64,000 bases of DNA from Urophycis tenuis (lineage: Eukaryota > Chordata > Actinopteri > Gadiformes > Phycidae): NCBI GenBank assembly GCA_036785325.1, contig JAXIVH010000039.1:2272421-2336420 (forward strand), given 5' to 3'. The translations under genes and the position numbers were made by a program. This document shows positions 34,748 through 45,191 of this stretch, piece after piece; the stretch's first letter is position 1; the number at the start of each line of letters is the position of its first letter. The notes below the pieces were generated by a model, which saw only the letters and a list, made by a program, of their open reading frames with translations, did not search any database and had not been told where the DNA came from.

Positions 34748-34750
34748 TTA

Positions 34751-35221
34751 TGTGGTGGCTAAAGCACATATCTTAACAAAAGTAAGAGGGTTCTGGGAGG
34801 CCGCAGTTTGAATGATCAAGACTTTATTATCGCTTGCAGCGAAGCAACACAAAGCCTGAGTCGGTTTGCAAAGTGACTGCCACACATCCCCCGTGTGTCC
34901 CTTTTTATCCTGTTTTCCAAACATGTTGTCAGCACCTTAAACATTGCCTACTATACAAAAACGGCCCTTACTTCCCTCACTGCTGAAACCCCATCAGCAT
35001 ATCTCATATAGGCACCCCATCCTCCAATTGTGTCTGTTTTGTCCACTAAGCATTTAAACAGGCACCTTAAAGACAACATGGGGTGAACCAGTAAGTGTAC
35101 CTTGAGTTGAACACAGGGAGGTATCTATGAGTGGCCATCTGTTTCCTTCCACAGTTAGTTCATGCTTTTCATGGAAAACCCAACAATTGTACTAGTCTTA
35201 ACTTGGTTAATATCTTCCATA
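34751..35221 (-). repeat. Provirus 5' LTR
   Basis: 471 bp, no difference seen from 18548-19018 on reading both. The outer flank TCGT (35222-35225) matches 18544-18547. Confidence 0.95.
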
Positions 35222-35530
35222 TCGTGCGGTGTATCTTCACCCCCAGACGCTCAGCAACTGCAGTCCAGAGCTCCGAGGTGAACTGGGGTCCCCGGTCGCT
35301 GGTGATGTCGCCCGGCGTGCCAAAGCGGGCTATCCAGCAGCCGATGAACGCCCGGGCGACCTCTGCTGTCGTAGTGGAGGCCAGGGGAACAGCTTCCGGC
35401 CACCTTGTTGTCCTATCCACCATGGTGAGCAGGTAGGTATATCCTCGGGAGGAGGGCAGGGGGCCCACCAGGTCCACATTCACATGGTCGAAACGCCTCT
35501 CTGGCACAACAAACGGCGCCCAAGGTAGGC
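35222..35530 (-). pseudogene. gypsy integrase, central part
   Basis: The minus strand reads APFVVPERRFDHVNVDLVGP with the first catalytic Asp, then ARFGTPGDITSDRGPQFTSE with the second, ending at the provirus junction. The N-terminal zinc-binding domain of the integrase is absent: RNase H-end sequence (DSDIQAYLG) abuts the core directly, with a frame change near 35520. The element was therefore already deleted before the provirus entered, or lost this part later. Confidence 0.88.
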
Positions 35531-37406
35531 CTGAATGTCTGAGTCCGCCGCTTGGTCGGAAGCCATGGCACCATAGTCGAGCCCCAAGTGGACAGACCGG
35601 ACAACCGCCCGAGAGAGGAGGTCGGCAACAAAGTTGTCTTTGCCGGACAGGTGCTGGATGTCGGTGGTGAACTCGGAGATCGCAGAGAGCTGACGCCCAG
35701 ACCACGGCTCCGAGGTCTTGGCCATGGAGAACGTCAGCGGCTTGTGGTCGACGTAGGCTGTGAACCGCCGGCCCTCCAACAGGAACCTGAAGTGTCTGGT
35801 GGCGAGGAAGAGGGCCAGCAGCTCCCTGTCGAAGGTGCTGTACTTGCGTTCGTTCTCCCGGAGCTGCTTGGAGAAGAAAGCCAGCGGCTGCCAGGCCCCG
35901 CTCACCCACTGCTCACACGTCGGAGGCGTCTGTCGTGAGGGCGATGGGGGCAGTGGGAGAGGGGTGTGCCAGCAGAGCAGCGTTGGCCAATGCAGTCTTG
36001 GCAGCAGCAACGCCTCGTCCATCCCCGCAGACCAATCCAGCACGTCCTTGGGCGCTTTGCCGCGCAGGGCCTCGTACAGCGGGCGCATGAGATCTGCAGC
36101 ATGGGGGAGGAACCGGTTGTAGAAGTTCGCCATCCCCAGAAACTCAAGCAGAGCCTGTACAGTGTGGGGGCGGGGGAACCCGGAGACAGCAGCGACCCTA
36201 GCGGGCAGTGGGACGGCTCCCTGAGGCGTGACATAGTGTCTGAGGAAGGTGATGGATGACTGTCCAAACAGGCACTTAGCGGGGTTGATGATGAGGCCGT
36301 ATTCGCTGAGCTGCTCAAACAGTTGGCGGAGGTGCGTCATGTGCTCCTCAGCAGACGCGCTGGCCACCAGAATGTCGTCCAAGTACACAAACAAAAAGGG
36401 CATGTCTCGTAGCACAGTCCATTAGGCGCTGAAATGTCTGCGCCGCACCTTCGAGACCAAAAGGCATACGCAGAAACTCAAAAAGTCCAAAGGGCGTGAT
36501 GACAGCTGTTTTTGGTACATCCTGAGGGTGGAGCGGCACCTGGTGGTACCCTCGAACTAGGTCCACCTTGAAGAAGACGACGGCCCCCGCCAGGTGGGCA
36601 GAGAAGTCCTGTATGTGCGGGACGGGGTACCGGTCGGGGGTAGTGGCGTTATTGAGGCGACGGTAATCACCGCACGGGCGCCACCCCCCGTCAGCTTTAG
36701 TAACCATGTGGAGGGGGGAAGCCCATGGGCTGTTCGAGCGGCGAACAATCCCGAGGCGCTCCATGGTCGAAAACTCCTCCCTGGCGATGGCAAGCTTGGC
36801 TGAGTCGAGACGACGTGCCCTGGCGTAGACTGGAGAGCCCACCGTGGTCACATGGTGCTCCACACCATGCTTAGCGACTGCAGACGAGAATGTGGGCGTG
36901 GTCAGGTCAGGAAACAGGGCGAGCAGGCGTTGATACTGGTCTCCCGAGGCCAGCGTGTTTGACAGGCAGAGAGCTCCCGCCCCCCCAAGCGTGCAGTGGT
37001 AAGAGGCAAAAGAGACAGCATCAATCAGGCGACAGTTCTTAATATCCACGAGCAGGTTGAAAGCACAGAGAAAGTCTGCCCCCAGGAGCAGTGTGGACAC
37101 AGCAGCCATAACAAAGTCCCAGCTGAAACGGCGTCCGCCGAAATACACATCCACCCGCCTGGTACCGTAGGTACGTATGGGCGTGCCGTTGGCGGCATCC
37201 ATCTGGGGCCCGTGTCCGTCGGCCATGGTGTCCATGGCTTGGGCAGGCAGGATACTGCGTTGAGCACCAGAGTCGACCAGCAACCGCCGGCCGGACAATG
37301 AGTCTGTGACAAACAACAGCTTGCAGCCACTGCCAGCGCCCATAGCTGCTAACGAGCGCCGGCTCTGTCGTTTCCCTGCGCCTTGAAGCTGCATGGCTTG
37401 CGACAC
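35520..37406 (-). pseudogene. gypsy pol: protease, reverse transcriptase and RNase H
   Basis: The first frame (36348-37406) has the protease (LLVDSGAQRSILPAQ, LLGADFL) and RT fingers to GGWRPCGDYRRLNNATTPDR and VFFKVDLVRGYHQVPLHP. A single-base frameshift near 36405 moves the reading to the second frame (35480-36415), which carries the catalytic FVYLDDILVAS. Thumb and RNase H follow (FSKQLRENERKYSTFDRELL, YVDHKPLTF, HLSGKDNFVADLLSR). The frameshift, and the loss of the integrase zinc domain after it, inactivate the polyprotein. Confidence 0.92.
37332..37376 (-). promoter_or_regulatory. Programmed -1 frameshift signal between gypsy gag and pol
   Basis: On the minus strand the heptamer GGGAAAC (37370-37376) sits in the gag frame as G GGA AAC, the X-XXY-YYZ slippery form. 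After a 6-nt spacer an 8-bp stem can form between 37356-37363 (GCCGGCGC) and 37332-37339 (GCGCTGGC, one G-U). It lies inside the gag/pol overlap (37349-37406), and pol is in the -1 frame relative to gag. Function is inferred from this textbook arrangement. Confidence 0.7.
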
Positions 37407-38128
37407 TGCTTAGCCTTGGCCCCAAACCTGGCATGGTAGTAGCAGAGGCTGTCATCGTGGTGGCGGCGGGCTGTCACCGCAGCCGCAGTGTCTCCATAGT
37501 CCTCCGGGGGCGTGGGGGGTGCAGGGGCACCCTGGTGAGGCAGCAGGGCATGGACAAACTGCTGACGGTTGGCCAGGAAAACCCTGTCTGCTTCTGCAGC
37601 CAGAGCGCGGTAATCCTTCGTGGAGAACAGGGGGGAACTGGCCAATGATGTGCGGACAGGCACCGGGAGCTGACGCAGGAAAACGTGTTTAAAAAGGAAA
37701 GCCGGATCAGCTGATCCCAGCACCGCCAACATTCTCTCCATCAAATCTGATGGCTTGCCCTCGCCAAGGCCATTGAGGGACAGCAGGAGGTCCGCCTTCT
37801 CTAACTCCGACAGTTCATAAAGTCTTAGAAGCAACGCTTTTAGCGCGTCGTACTTGCCGGCAGCCGGTGGATCCTCCAGAAGCATCATGGCTCTTGCCGT
37901 CGTGGACGCATCTAACGCCGCCACGACATGGAAGTATTTGGTTGCGTCCTGCGTTATTCCTCTTAGCTGGAACTGGGCTTCAATGTGTTGGAACCATGGC
38001 CGTGGGTTATGTTGCCAAAAGTCGGGCAGCTTTACCGTTGTGGCATATATGTTCGCCGCGACGTGAGCATCGTGCGGCGCAGGAGCCGGTGGAGCGTCAC
38101 CGCCGGCACCGTTGCTGTCCCCATTCAT
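37349..38128 (-). CDS. gypsy gag (CsRn1-type, CHCC finger)
   Basis: ATG at 38128 opens MNGDSNGAGGDAPPAPAPHD, then the capsid-like region with LPDFWQHNPRPWFQHIEAQF, LLLRLYELSELEKADLLL and RQLPVPVRTSL, typical of gypsy Gag. The C-terminus carries C-Y-Y-H-x8-C-x3-C (CYYHARFGAKAKQCRKPC), the CHCC finger that distinguishes CsRn1-group elements from the usual CCHC. The frame is intact for 259 codons and ends at 37349, past the slippery site. Confidence 0.9.
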   Translation of the reverse strand: MNGDSNGAGGDAPPAPAPHDAHVAANIYATTVKLPDFWQHNPRPWFQHIEAQFQLRGITQDATKYFHVVAALDASTTARAMMLLEDPPAAGKYDALKALLLRLYELSELEKADLLLSLNGLGEGKPSDLMERMLAVLGSADPAFLFKHVFLRQLPVPVRTSLASSPLFSTKDYRALAAEADRVFLANRQQFVHALLPHQGAPAPPTPPEDYGDTAAAVTARRHHDDSLCYYHARFGAKAKQCRKPCSFKAQGNDRAGAR

Positions 38129-38139
38129 CGTGCGTGTTC

Positions 38140-38151
38140 TCGGGGTCACCA
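38140..38151 (-). promoter_or_regulatory. gypsy primer binding site, tRNA-Trp
   Basis: One base inside the 5' LTR the minus strand reads TGGTGACCCCGA, complementary to the 3' end of vertebrate tRNA-Trp. This primer is characteristic of CsRn1-group elements. Confidence 0.8.
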
Positions 38152-38152
38152 G

Positions 38153-38345
38153 TGTGGAGAGAAGGTAGCGAGACGGGAGACGAGAGCGTGTCGAGATAGT
38201 TTACTTCTAATCACTTGCAGTACATCATCAGACAACAGGGTAGCTGCTCTTTTGTAGCGTCACCCGGCAACCGGAAACAACACCAGCTGGCTCTTAAAGG
38301 GACAAGCCCCCTCAGGTGAATGTCTCCATCATGTGGGTCACCACA
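38153..38345 (-). repeat. gypsy 5' LTR
   Basis: 193 bp, TGTGGAGAG...TCACCACA, followed by the target duplication GTAT at 38346-38349. Partner of 17559-17750. Confidence 0.94.
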
Positions 38346-38637
38346 GTATCATAGTTTATTTATGGTCGAGTCAAAATGTGGACTGTCAGCATATCTTTTG
38401 CACTTTGAAAAAAAAAGTTAAGTAGCTCCTCCAGTTAATGTGAGCATACACAGCTTGTTTAAATTTGCTGTAAAATTATTTGAAAAATAAAATTGTTGGA
38501 AAATAGCTATATTTTATGCGTTTGGTTCATGTACGATAATTTTTCTCAAACAATAATTTGGTGGTTTTGGGTACAATACTTCGACTTTCTAATCTGGCAA
38601 CACTGCACGTCGCCATCTCTCTGTCCGAACTCCGGAG
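38346..38637. other. No gene seen
   Basis: AT-rich sequence to the right of the gypsy insertion. It carries no recognisable repeat end or frame, and passes into a pogo fragment at 38638. Confidence 0.4.
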
Positions 38638-38898
38638 GCAATATCCCTTGGAAGGGCTACAGCCTTCAATAAAACTACAGTGGGGGAGTTCTTTGAAAAT
38701 CTGTCTGTAGTGATGGACAGGTGACAGAATTAATTCTTTCGTTGCAAATGTTTTATGGAGGCTTTACCTGTAAGATTTGGTTTTGATTCTGATAAGGTTC
38801 TTCCCTTGCCTCTCTTCTTTAACAGGCATGCATTCCCTCCACACATGATTTAAAATGTGGATGAAACCGGTGTCTTTACAGTTCAAAAGCCACGGCAG
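38638..38898 (+). pseudogene. pogo-like transposase fragment
   Basis: Two exon-like pieces, 38638-38720 (AISLGRATAFNKTTVGEFFE) and 38826-38898 (NVDETGVFTVQKPRQ), are joined by a short intron with GT-AG ends. The second contains the first catalytic Asp context NVDETG of DDE_1 transposases, preceded by an in-frame TAA. It is a different family from the element at 10163-14465 and lacks all later domains. Confidence 0.7.
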
Positions 38899-39420
38899 GT
38901 AAGCTACACATGATACACTAGAGAGCACCAGATTGATACTGAGTGGCTTGTGATAATGACCAGCTAGCGGGAATTACACTCAAGGAAATAGATTGAACAG
39001 TTAGCTATAAGGCAGCCAGGTCCATCATATTGATGTGGCATAGAGACGTGGTTCCGTTTGAAAAATAAACAATTTTATTTAGAAAGACTAATTTTCTTAA
39101 AACACCAAACCATTCATACAAGGAGGGGAAGCCGTATCAGGGCTGAGGCCTACTGGTGTGATGAGGGGAGGTTAATACTGAGTGAGAGGAATCCCAGGGA
39201 AAGAGCACCGGACCACCTGTGCAAATCACAACCACACGATACAGGAGGGAAAAATCAGGGGTGCTCGATACACACACACACCACCGCCACCGGGGACACC
39301 AGGACCACCACCTTCGGCTCTCTATACACTCCCGGCCCCTTCACACCTTCACCCTGCCCCACCCCTCCCCCCTGCTCTGCATACTGTCCTCCACTACCTG
39401 AGGACCCTATCCCTCCTCCC
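38899..39420. other. LINE 5' portion or unrelated flank
   Basis: No firm gene. From about 39120 the sequence may already be LINE (RIRAEAYWCDEGRLILSE), with a Pro/Thr-rich low-complexity stretch near 39280-39420. No domain is recognisable. Confidence 0.35.
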
Positions 39421-40756
39421 CCAATGGACACCTCTACAGTTTCCTTCACACCTGACCTGGTGAGAAGACAACTGATTAGACTCCACTCTGGCAAAGTGGC
39501 GGGCCCTCATGGTGTGTTCCCCAGGGTACTTAAAGCCTGTGCCCCCCAGCTGTGTGGAGTACTTAATCATGTCTTCAACCTGAGCCTGCACCTCCAAAAG
39601 GTCCCTCTGATGTGGAAGACGTCCTGCCTCGTTCCTGTCCCAAAGACGCTGCGCCCCAGCAGCCCCATATCATGAAGACCCTGGAGAGGCTTCTTCTGGA
39701 CCAGCTTAGGCCAATGGTCAGACCCTTCTCGGACCAGCTGCAGTTCGCCTACCAGCCCAGCCTGGGAGTCGAGGACTGCATCATCTACCTGTTGAACAAA
39801 GTCTACTCTCATCTAGACAAGCCGGCGAGCACTGTGAGAGTCATGTTCTTTGACTTCTCCAGTGCTTTCAACACCTTACGGCCGGGTCTCCTAGGTGAGA
39901 AGATGGCGGCGATGCAGGTTGATGCTCCCTTGGTGTCCTGGATTGTTGACTACCTGATGGGCAGACAACAGTTTGTACGCCTACAGAACTGTGTATCTGA
40001 CAGGGTGGTTAGCAACACGGGCCCCACAAGGGACGGTCCTTTCTCCCTTTCTCTTCACCCTCTACACCTCAGACTTCAGCTATTGCACTGAGTCCTGCCA
40101 CCTTCAGAAGTTTTCTGATGACTCCGCAATAGTTGGCTGTATTGAAGGGGATGATGAGGGTGAGTGTAGGACTGGGCAACTTTGTCTCTTGGTGTGAGCT
40201 GAACCATCTACAGCTCAATGCTACAAAGACAAAGGAGCTCATTGTGGACCTAAGGAGGGTCAATACACCGGTGGGCCCTGTGTTCATCCAGGGGGTTCCA
40301 GTCGACACTGTTGAGTACAAGTACCTGGGGGTGTACTTCAACAACAAGTTGGACTGGACCAGGAACACAGAGGCCGTCTACAAGAAGGGCCAAAGCCGAC
40401 TCTTTTTTCTGAGGAGGCTAAGGTCCTTCAACATCTGCAGGACAATGCTGAGGATGTTCTATGAGTCTGTTATTGCCAGTGCGATCTTCTTTGCTGTCAC
40501 ATGCTGGGGCAGTGGGATGAGGGTTGCGGACACCAATAGACTTAATAGACTCATCAAGAGGGCTGGTGATGTAGTGGGTGAGGAATTGGACACTCTAACT
40601 ACCGTGGCAGATAGGAGGATGCTGTCCAGGCTACGGACTATCATGGACAATGCCTCTCACCCTCTCTTTTCCACCCTGGAGAGCTTGGAGAGGAGAGCTT
40701 TACCCATTCAGCGGGACACACACAAGGCGTTTGGCATAGGAGGGGACTCACAGTGA
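39421..40756 (+). pseudogene. Jockey/L2-like LINE reverse transcriptase, frameshifted
   Basis: Four frame segments form one RT. The first (to 39675) reads FTPDLVRRQLIRLHSGKVAG and LMWKTSCLVPVPK. The second (39670-40030) has motif A, VMFFDFSSAFNTLRPG. The third (to about 40160) has motif B, APQGTVLSPFLF, and the catalytic FSDDSAIVG. The last (40133-40756) has the thumb, NHLQLNATKTKELIVDLRRV and YKYLGVYFNNKLDWT. The endonuclease is not seen, so the copy is 5' truncated. Three frameshifts make it inactive. AATAAAAGC follows the stop at 40759. Confidence 0.85.
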
Positions 40757-41637
40757 TGCCTAATAAAAGCAAAGCTACTTGTAAGACACAAAGCAGACAT
40801 CTATAAAAAAAATCACACTAATACAACGGTGAAGCTACCACTAACTTACCTGCTCGTGAGAGCACGGAGTGAGGCGACCAGGAAGTGGGCGGGTAACCAG
40901 TGCAAAGATTTAAGAACGGGCGTGATGTGTTGATATATCTTGGTACCAGTAAGAATACGTGCAGCTGCATTTTGAATTAGTTGTAACCTCTGAATACTTG
41001 ATTTTGGGAGTCCAGTGAATAAACCATTACAGTAATCTAATCTACTTGTTATAAATGCATGGATTAATTTTTCTGAGTCTGATTTTGACAGAAAGCCCCG
41101 TAATTTGGAGATATTTTTGAAATGATAGATGATCTTGTAATGTGGTTGATATGACTTCTGAAATTGAGATTGCTGTCAATAATTACACCCAGATTCCTTG
41201 CTTCAGTTTTGCTGTCAAGAGAGAGAGAGTTGAGATGTGCTGCAATTTTCTGTCTCTGAGCCTGTGCACCAAAGATGAGTATTTCTGTTTTGTCTTTGTT
41301 TAGTTGTAAAACATTTTCTGACATCCATTGATTAATATATTTGATACACTGAGTGAGGGATATTATGGGTGATAGGTCATCTGGGTGTAGTGAAATGTAA
41401 AGTTGCGAATCGTCTGGATAATTATGGTAACTAAGATTATGTTTACGTATGACATGAGAGTGGAAGCATATAAAGATTGAACAGCAGTGGTCCCAGAATT
41501 GACCCCTGAGGTACCCCACATGTAGTGTTCATTTTGTTGGAGTTGAATTCACCAATGGAGACATAAAACTGTCTATAATAAAGGTAGGTTCTGAACCAAT
41601 TTAGAACTAAGCCAGACAAGCCAACCCACCTTTCAAG

Positions 41638-42516
41638 TAGGGATGTGACTTTCAGTCCAAAACACTATTCGAAATTCGCTAGACACTATTCGAATTTTAT
41701 TCGAAAATTGACCCCCCCCCCAAAAAAAAACACACACACACACACACACGCGCGCTCACGTGCGACATCCCCCTCCTTCAACCACCACATACACACACGA
41801 AAGAAAGGGTAGACTTTAACCAAACAGTTTACTGAATCAATAAGAACATTACAGAACGGTAAAATGGGCATATTCCCTGAGCGATTTATCTCAGCTACAG
41901 CATGACAACAAACAAACAGTTACCTGTTAGGTGGAACCGGGTGAAACAGTTTCAGCAACGAGATCGAATGGATTTAACAGAAATAGCGAAGTAAACCTAT
42001 TGCATATATTTATTCAGAAAAATCAACATGTCAACGTGTTCGGGGTGGAGACGTGTGCGCAGCCTATTAACTATCCTACAGATGTAGGTACCAGATCGGC
42101 TCTGCTTCCAAATCGGCTCGGGGTCCGTCGTTTACTGATGACGTCACACAACATGATTGAATGTACTCCCATTCAAGCGTACAGCCAATCATATTGTCAC
42201 ATACGTCGGACAGTTGTGATTGGCTGTAAATCAGACAGTTTAATTTTTTTCGTGTTGATTGGCGATCGGATGGACAACTTTTACAAGGAAATTAATTTCC
42301 TCCAAAATAGAGTTTACCATACCTTGACCATCACTAGACCCAAACCAGAGAGCCAAGAAGCAATAAACTGCTTTTTATTTTGACTACGTGTGTGTGGACT
42401 CCAATTTATGTTAGGCAAAAAATGTACATAAAACATGAGAAGAATTGTAATTTTTCTGTTGGACTTATGTATATGTGTATACAAATACACACACACAGAG
42501 ATAAGTGAAACATAGC

Positions 42517-42571
<55 letters not shown>

Positions 42572-42973
42572 CTGAGATAACTGAAAATCTGTCTATCTAG
42601 CTATTATCGTAAAAGTCGAATGCAATTTAGTTTGTCCGAGTGGCGTTGCTGTAGATAGCGTATTGTGTGACGTCATCAGCAGACGAAGGACCCCGAGCCG
42701 ATTTGGAAGCCGAGCCGATCTGGTACCTACATCTGTAGCAGAGAACACGCGCATATGTCAGCTTAAATGTTGTTTAGGGACTAGGAAACCTCTTCATTTT
42801 TTGTTTTTTACCACGTGAAACGTAATTAGGTTCGAACCTATAGTTCTATGTAAACAATGCGGCATTCTTTCCCAGTGAAACGCAATACTAGTCAATGCGG
42901 CATTCGAAATGAGTATTCTTTATTCGAACGTGTCACAAATATTCGACTATTCGAAAATCGTGTCCCAACCCTA
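41638..42973. mobile_element. Non-autonomous hAT element, 1336 bp
   Basis: It starts TAGGGATGTGAC and its right end reads inward TAGGGTTGGGAC. Both sides carry CTTTCAAG (41630-41637 and 42974-42981), an 8-bp target duplication. Short inverted ATTCGAA words lie near both ends. No transposase is present. It sits in the L2-type LINE and contains a MITE and a (TA)n tract (about 42517-42567). Confidence 0.9.
42079..42735. mobile_element. Long-TIR MITE inside the hAT, TA target
   Basis: The left end reads CAGATGTAGGTACCAGATCG and the right end is its inverse. The inverted repeats extend about 60 bp with small differences, through GGACCCCGAGCCGAT. TA flanks both ends (42077-42078 and 42736-42737), as in mariner-type MITEs. 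No coding capacity is supported. Confidence 0.85.
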
Positions 42974-43885
42974 CTTTCAAGCCTTTCGAGTAGGATTTTG
43001 TGGTCAACGGTATCGAACGCAGAACTAACATCAAGTAAAACAAGAATGGAAATTTTTTTGGAGTCTGTGTTTATATGTAGATCATTTAAAACTTTAATGA
43101 GTGCTGTTTCAGTGCTATGGTGGGGACGAAAACCAGACTGATAAGTATCAGGGATTCTTGAGACAAGAGACAAAATGGGTTTTTAATTTCTAAAAATAAA
43201 ATGTTGATTTTTCCAAAATATATCTATATATTATAGTTGTTCCAGGTGCTGGCCTTTTGATGCTGTTGAAATACAATCTCCCAGGTTTAACATTTTTAAC
43301 ATTTTTTTTCATGTTTGCTGGACACGCCTGGGATTTTGTCAACACCGTAAGACACAAAGAAACATAGAAATATGTATTTTGAATAAACTTATTGCAGTTA
43401 TTTTGACTACTGGAGGTTATTTTAATCTGTTATTCAATCCATGTTTTTAAACTAATACTATTACTTTAAAATTTATATATCATTAAGCTGCCAATTATTA
43501 TAACTGGGGAAATATACATTTACACATTTATTTTTTAATCTCAAAAACAATGTTAGTCAGCAATACAGAAATGACACATTTATTTAGGAAATGCAGTGTT
43601 TTTATTGAGATGTGAGAAAATTTAATAAAATATCTTTTTAAAAACAAAAATGAACAGTAAACTCATCTTATGGAGTTGACCAGCTGTTTACGGTGTCAAA
43701 CGCACATCTTACGGTGTTGACGAATTAGAAGAGAACTGGAGATAACTTCATTTAACATGGCCATTGAACTTCAAAAACTCAACTTTTCAACTGTAACATT
43801 TCAGGATAAAAGGCCATTTAATATCAATCCTTATTTTTGCACTCACACCCACTTTAAAAACAGAAACTTGGCAGTAGGCATATCG

Positions 43886-44010
43886 GATCTCTTGAAAAGT
43901 CCATAAACTCATATCTGATCTCTTGAACAGTCCATAAACTCATATTGGATCTCTTGAACAGTCCATAAACTCATATCAGATCTCTTGAACAGTCCATAAA
44001 CTCATCAAAT
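43886..44010. repeat. 31-bp minisatellite, four units
   Basis: GATCTCTTGAACAGTCCATA starts at 43886, 43917, 43948 and 43979, exactly 31 bp apart. It lies between the transposase end and the subterminal repeats. Confidence 0.95.
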
Positions 44011-44086
44011 TTACAGATCATGGAATGTTCATTAATTCATCCTTTGGAAATGGAAAATTCTCTGTAAATCTTGAACTCATCTTATA

Positions 44087-44439
44087 TCATGGCATGAATT
44101 TACCACCTGGCAACAACCGATTGAAAAGGTCCTCATCTAGGACGTCCATGACCTCTGAGGAGAGCTGGTAGATATCCCTTGTGCGGCTTGTGCGGACTGG
44201 TAATGATGGGTGAATTTTGACTATGATGTCAGTAGATGGAACATAGCAGACATCCTGGCTCCCTTGTTTCCTTTGGAAACTACTACGTGGCCCATGAGGG
44301 TGGAAAAATTCCACTTGAACATCCCCGTGTTCTTGATCTGTTTTAAGCACTTTAGCCAGCCACCAATTGTAGTCATAAACCACAGCAAGCCAATCCTCTG
44401 TGTTGATGTCACTCGGCCCCACTGCTGACATTAACTTTA
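44087..44439 (-). pseudogene. Sola-like transposase, C-terminal part
   Basis: The minus strand reads VKLMSAVGPSDINTEDWLAV, YDYNWWLAKVL and DVQVEFFHPHGPRSSF, a Tudor/SH3-like barrel pattern often found at the C-terminus of this transposase family. It stops at 44087. Its first residues are supplied by the inverted repeat of the MITE at 44440-45191. The join to 45192 gives the rest of the protein. Confidence 0.7.
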
Positions 44440-45191
44440 CGTACACACCGCCAGCGACTTGAGCTTCCAAAGATTCCGGAAGTCATTCACTTTCAATGGA
44501 AGCCGGCTTCTCTCAGCTGCGAGAAGCGGCAAATCCGTCGGCGTCGCGTTTTGGGCGTCTTGAGCGACTTGAGCGTCAAGCAGAAAGTTGAAATTGAGTT
44601 AACTTTATGGTAATGAGCTATGACGCTGTTCAGCGGCAAACGACCAGTAACCAATTGGAATAGACGTCCTTTGCGCGGGCTGATTCCCGAGAACATTCGA
44701 TTCTTTCAAAACTTTCGTTCCTACCAAGACATTAGTGAAAATGGAGAGAAAATGGCGAGAAAATGGAGAAGCTAATTATTGCGGTTGCTGGTTTCCCAAT
44801 CATTGACAACATGAGTTTGTTCGCATTTAACCATCACTCGACACAAGTGAATTAGCGTTTTATTTATTTAGGTTAATTATTCTCCCCCCCCCCAACCAAA
44901 TGTGACCAAAACGGTTATACAATTCCTGTCACTATATATATGTCATTATAAAAGGTTTCTAGTGTTGTATGTATTGGCCGTGCAGTGGCTGCTTGTGCTT
45001 TTTCTTCAATCTTGTGTTTCTGGCGCCTTGTTTGCTTGGCGGCTCCTTTAAAAGATAGAACATGATCGTACATAGAATACCGCTACGTCAGAGCGGCCAA
45101 AGCGTCTGAAAGCTTCCCCCTACTTTTGATAAGCGTCCTTGGCGGAGTGTCCAGAGCTTCTTGGAAGCTCAAGTCACTGGCGGTGTGTACG
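44440..45191. mobile_element. MITE with 31-bp TIRs and TA target
   Basis: Left end CGTACACACCGCCAGCGACT, right end its inverse with one mismatch over more than 30 bp. TA flanks both sides (44438-44439 and 45192-45193). No coding sequence is supported inside. It interrupts the transposase frame between PTRAPEC and VKLMSAV. Confidence 0.88.

Larger units (their letters stand above)
32660..34750 (-). other. Provirus 5' leader, 2.1 kb, built from tandem structured repeats
   Basis: The stretch between primer site and gag is unusually long. Three repeat families occupy it: stem-loop units between 33105 and 33959, a 139-bp duplication at 33354-33632, and three 101-103-bp units at 33995-34345. A fourth, degenerate repeat around AGTAAACCACA(GA)GCAT lies at 34369-34480. 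The part next to gag (32700-33100) is pyrimidine-rich with a short (TTA)n tract. No upstream gene is evident. Confidence 0.8.
40860..43148 (-). pseudogene. L2-type LINE, 3' half of RT (left part of a split element)
   Basis: On the minus strand 42974-43148 reads YQSGFRPHHSTETALIKVL and LDVSSAFDTVDHKILLERLE. After the hAT insert, 41064-41519 continues with YPDDSQLYISLHPDD and the thumb ENVLQLNKDKTEILIFGA, the usual CR1/L2-clade order. The rest to about 40860 is its 3' end. Removing the hAT at 41638-42973 and the transposon at 43149-54262 rejoins this half to the piece at 54263-55186. A frameshift lies near 41520. Confidence 0.85.

Noticed and set aside
41931..42383. 150-codon frame within the non-autonomous hAT
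   Set aside because: It spans the left end of a MITE and has no domain, so it cannot be an original gene of the element.
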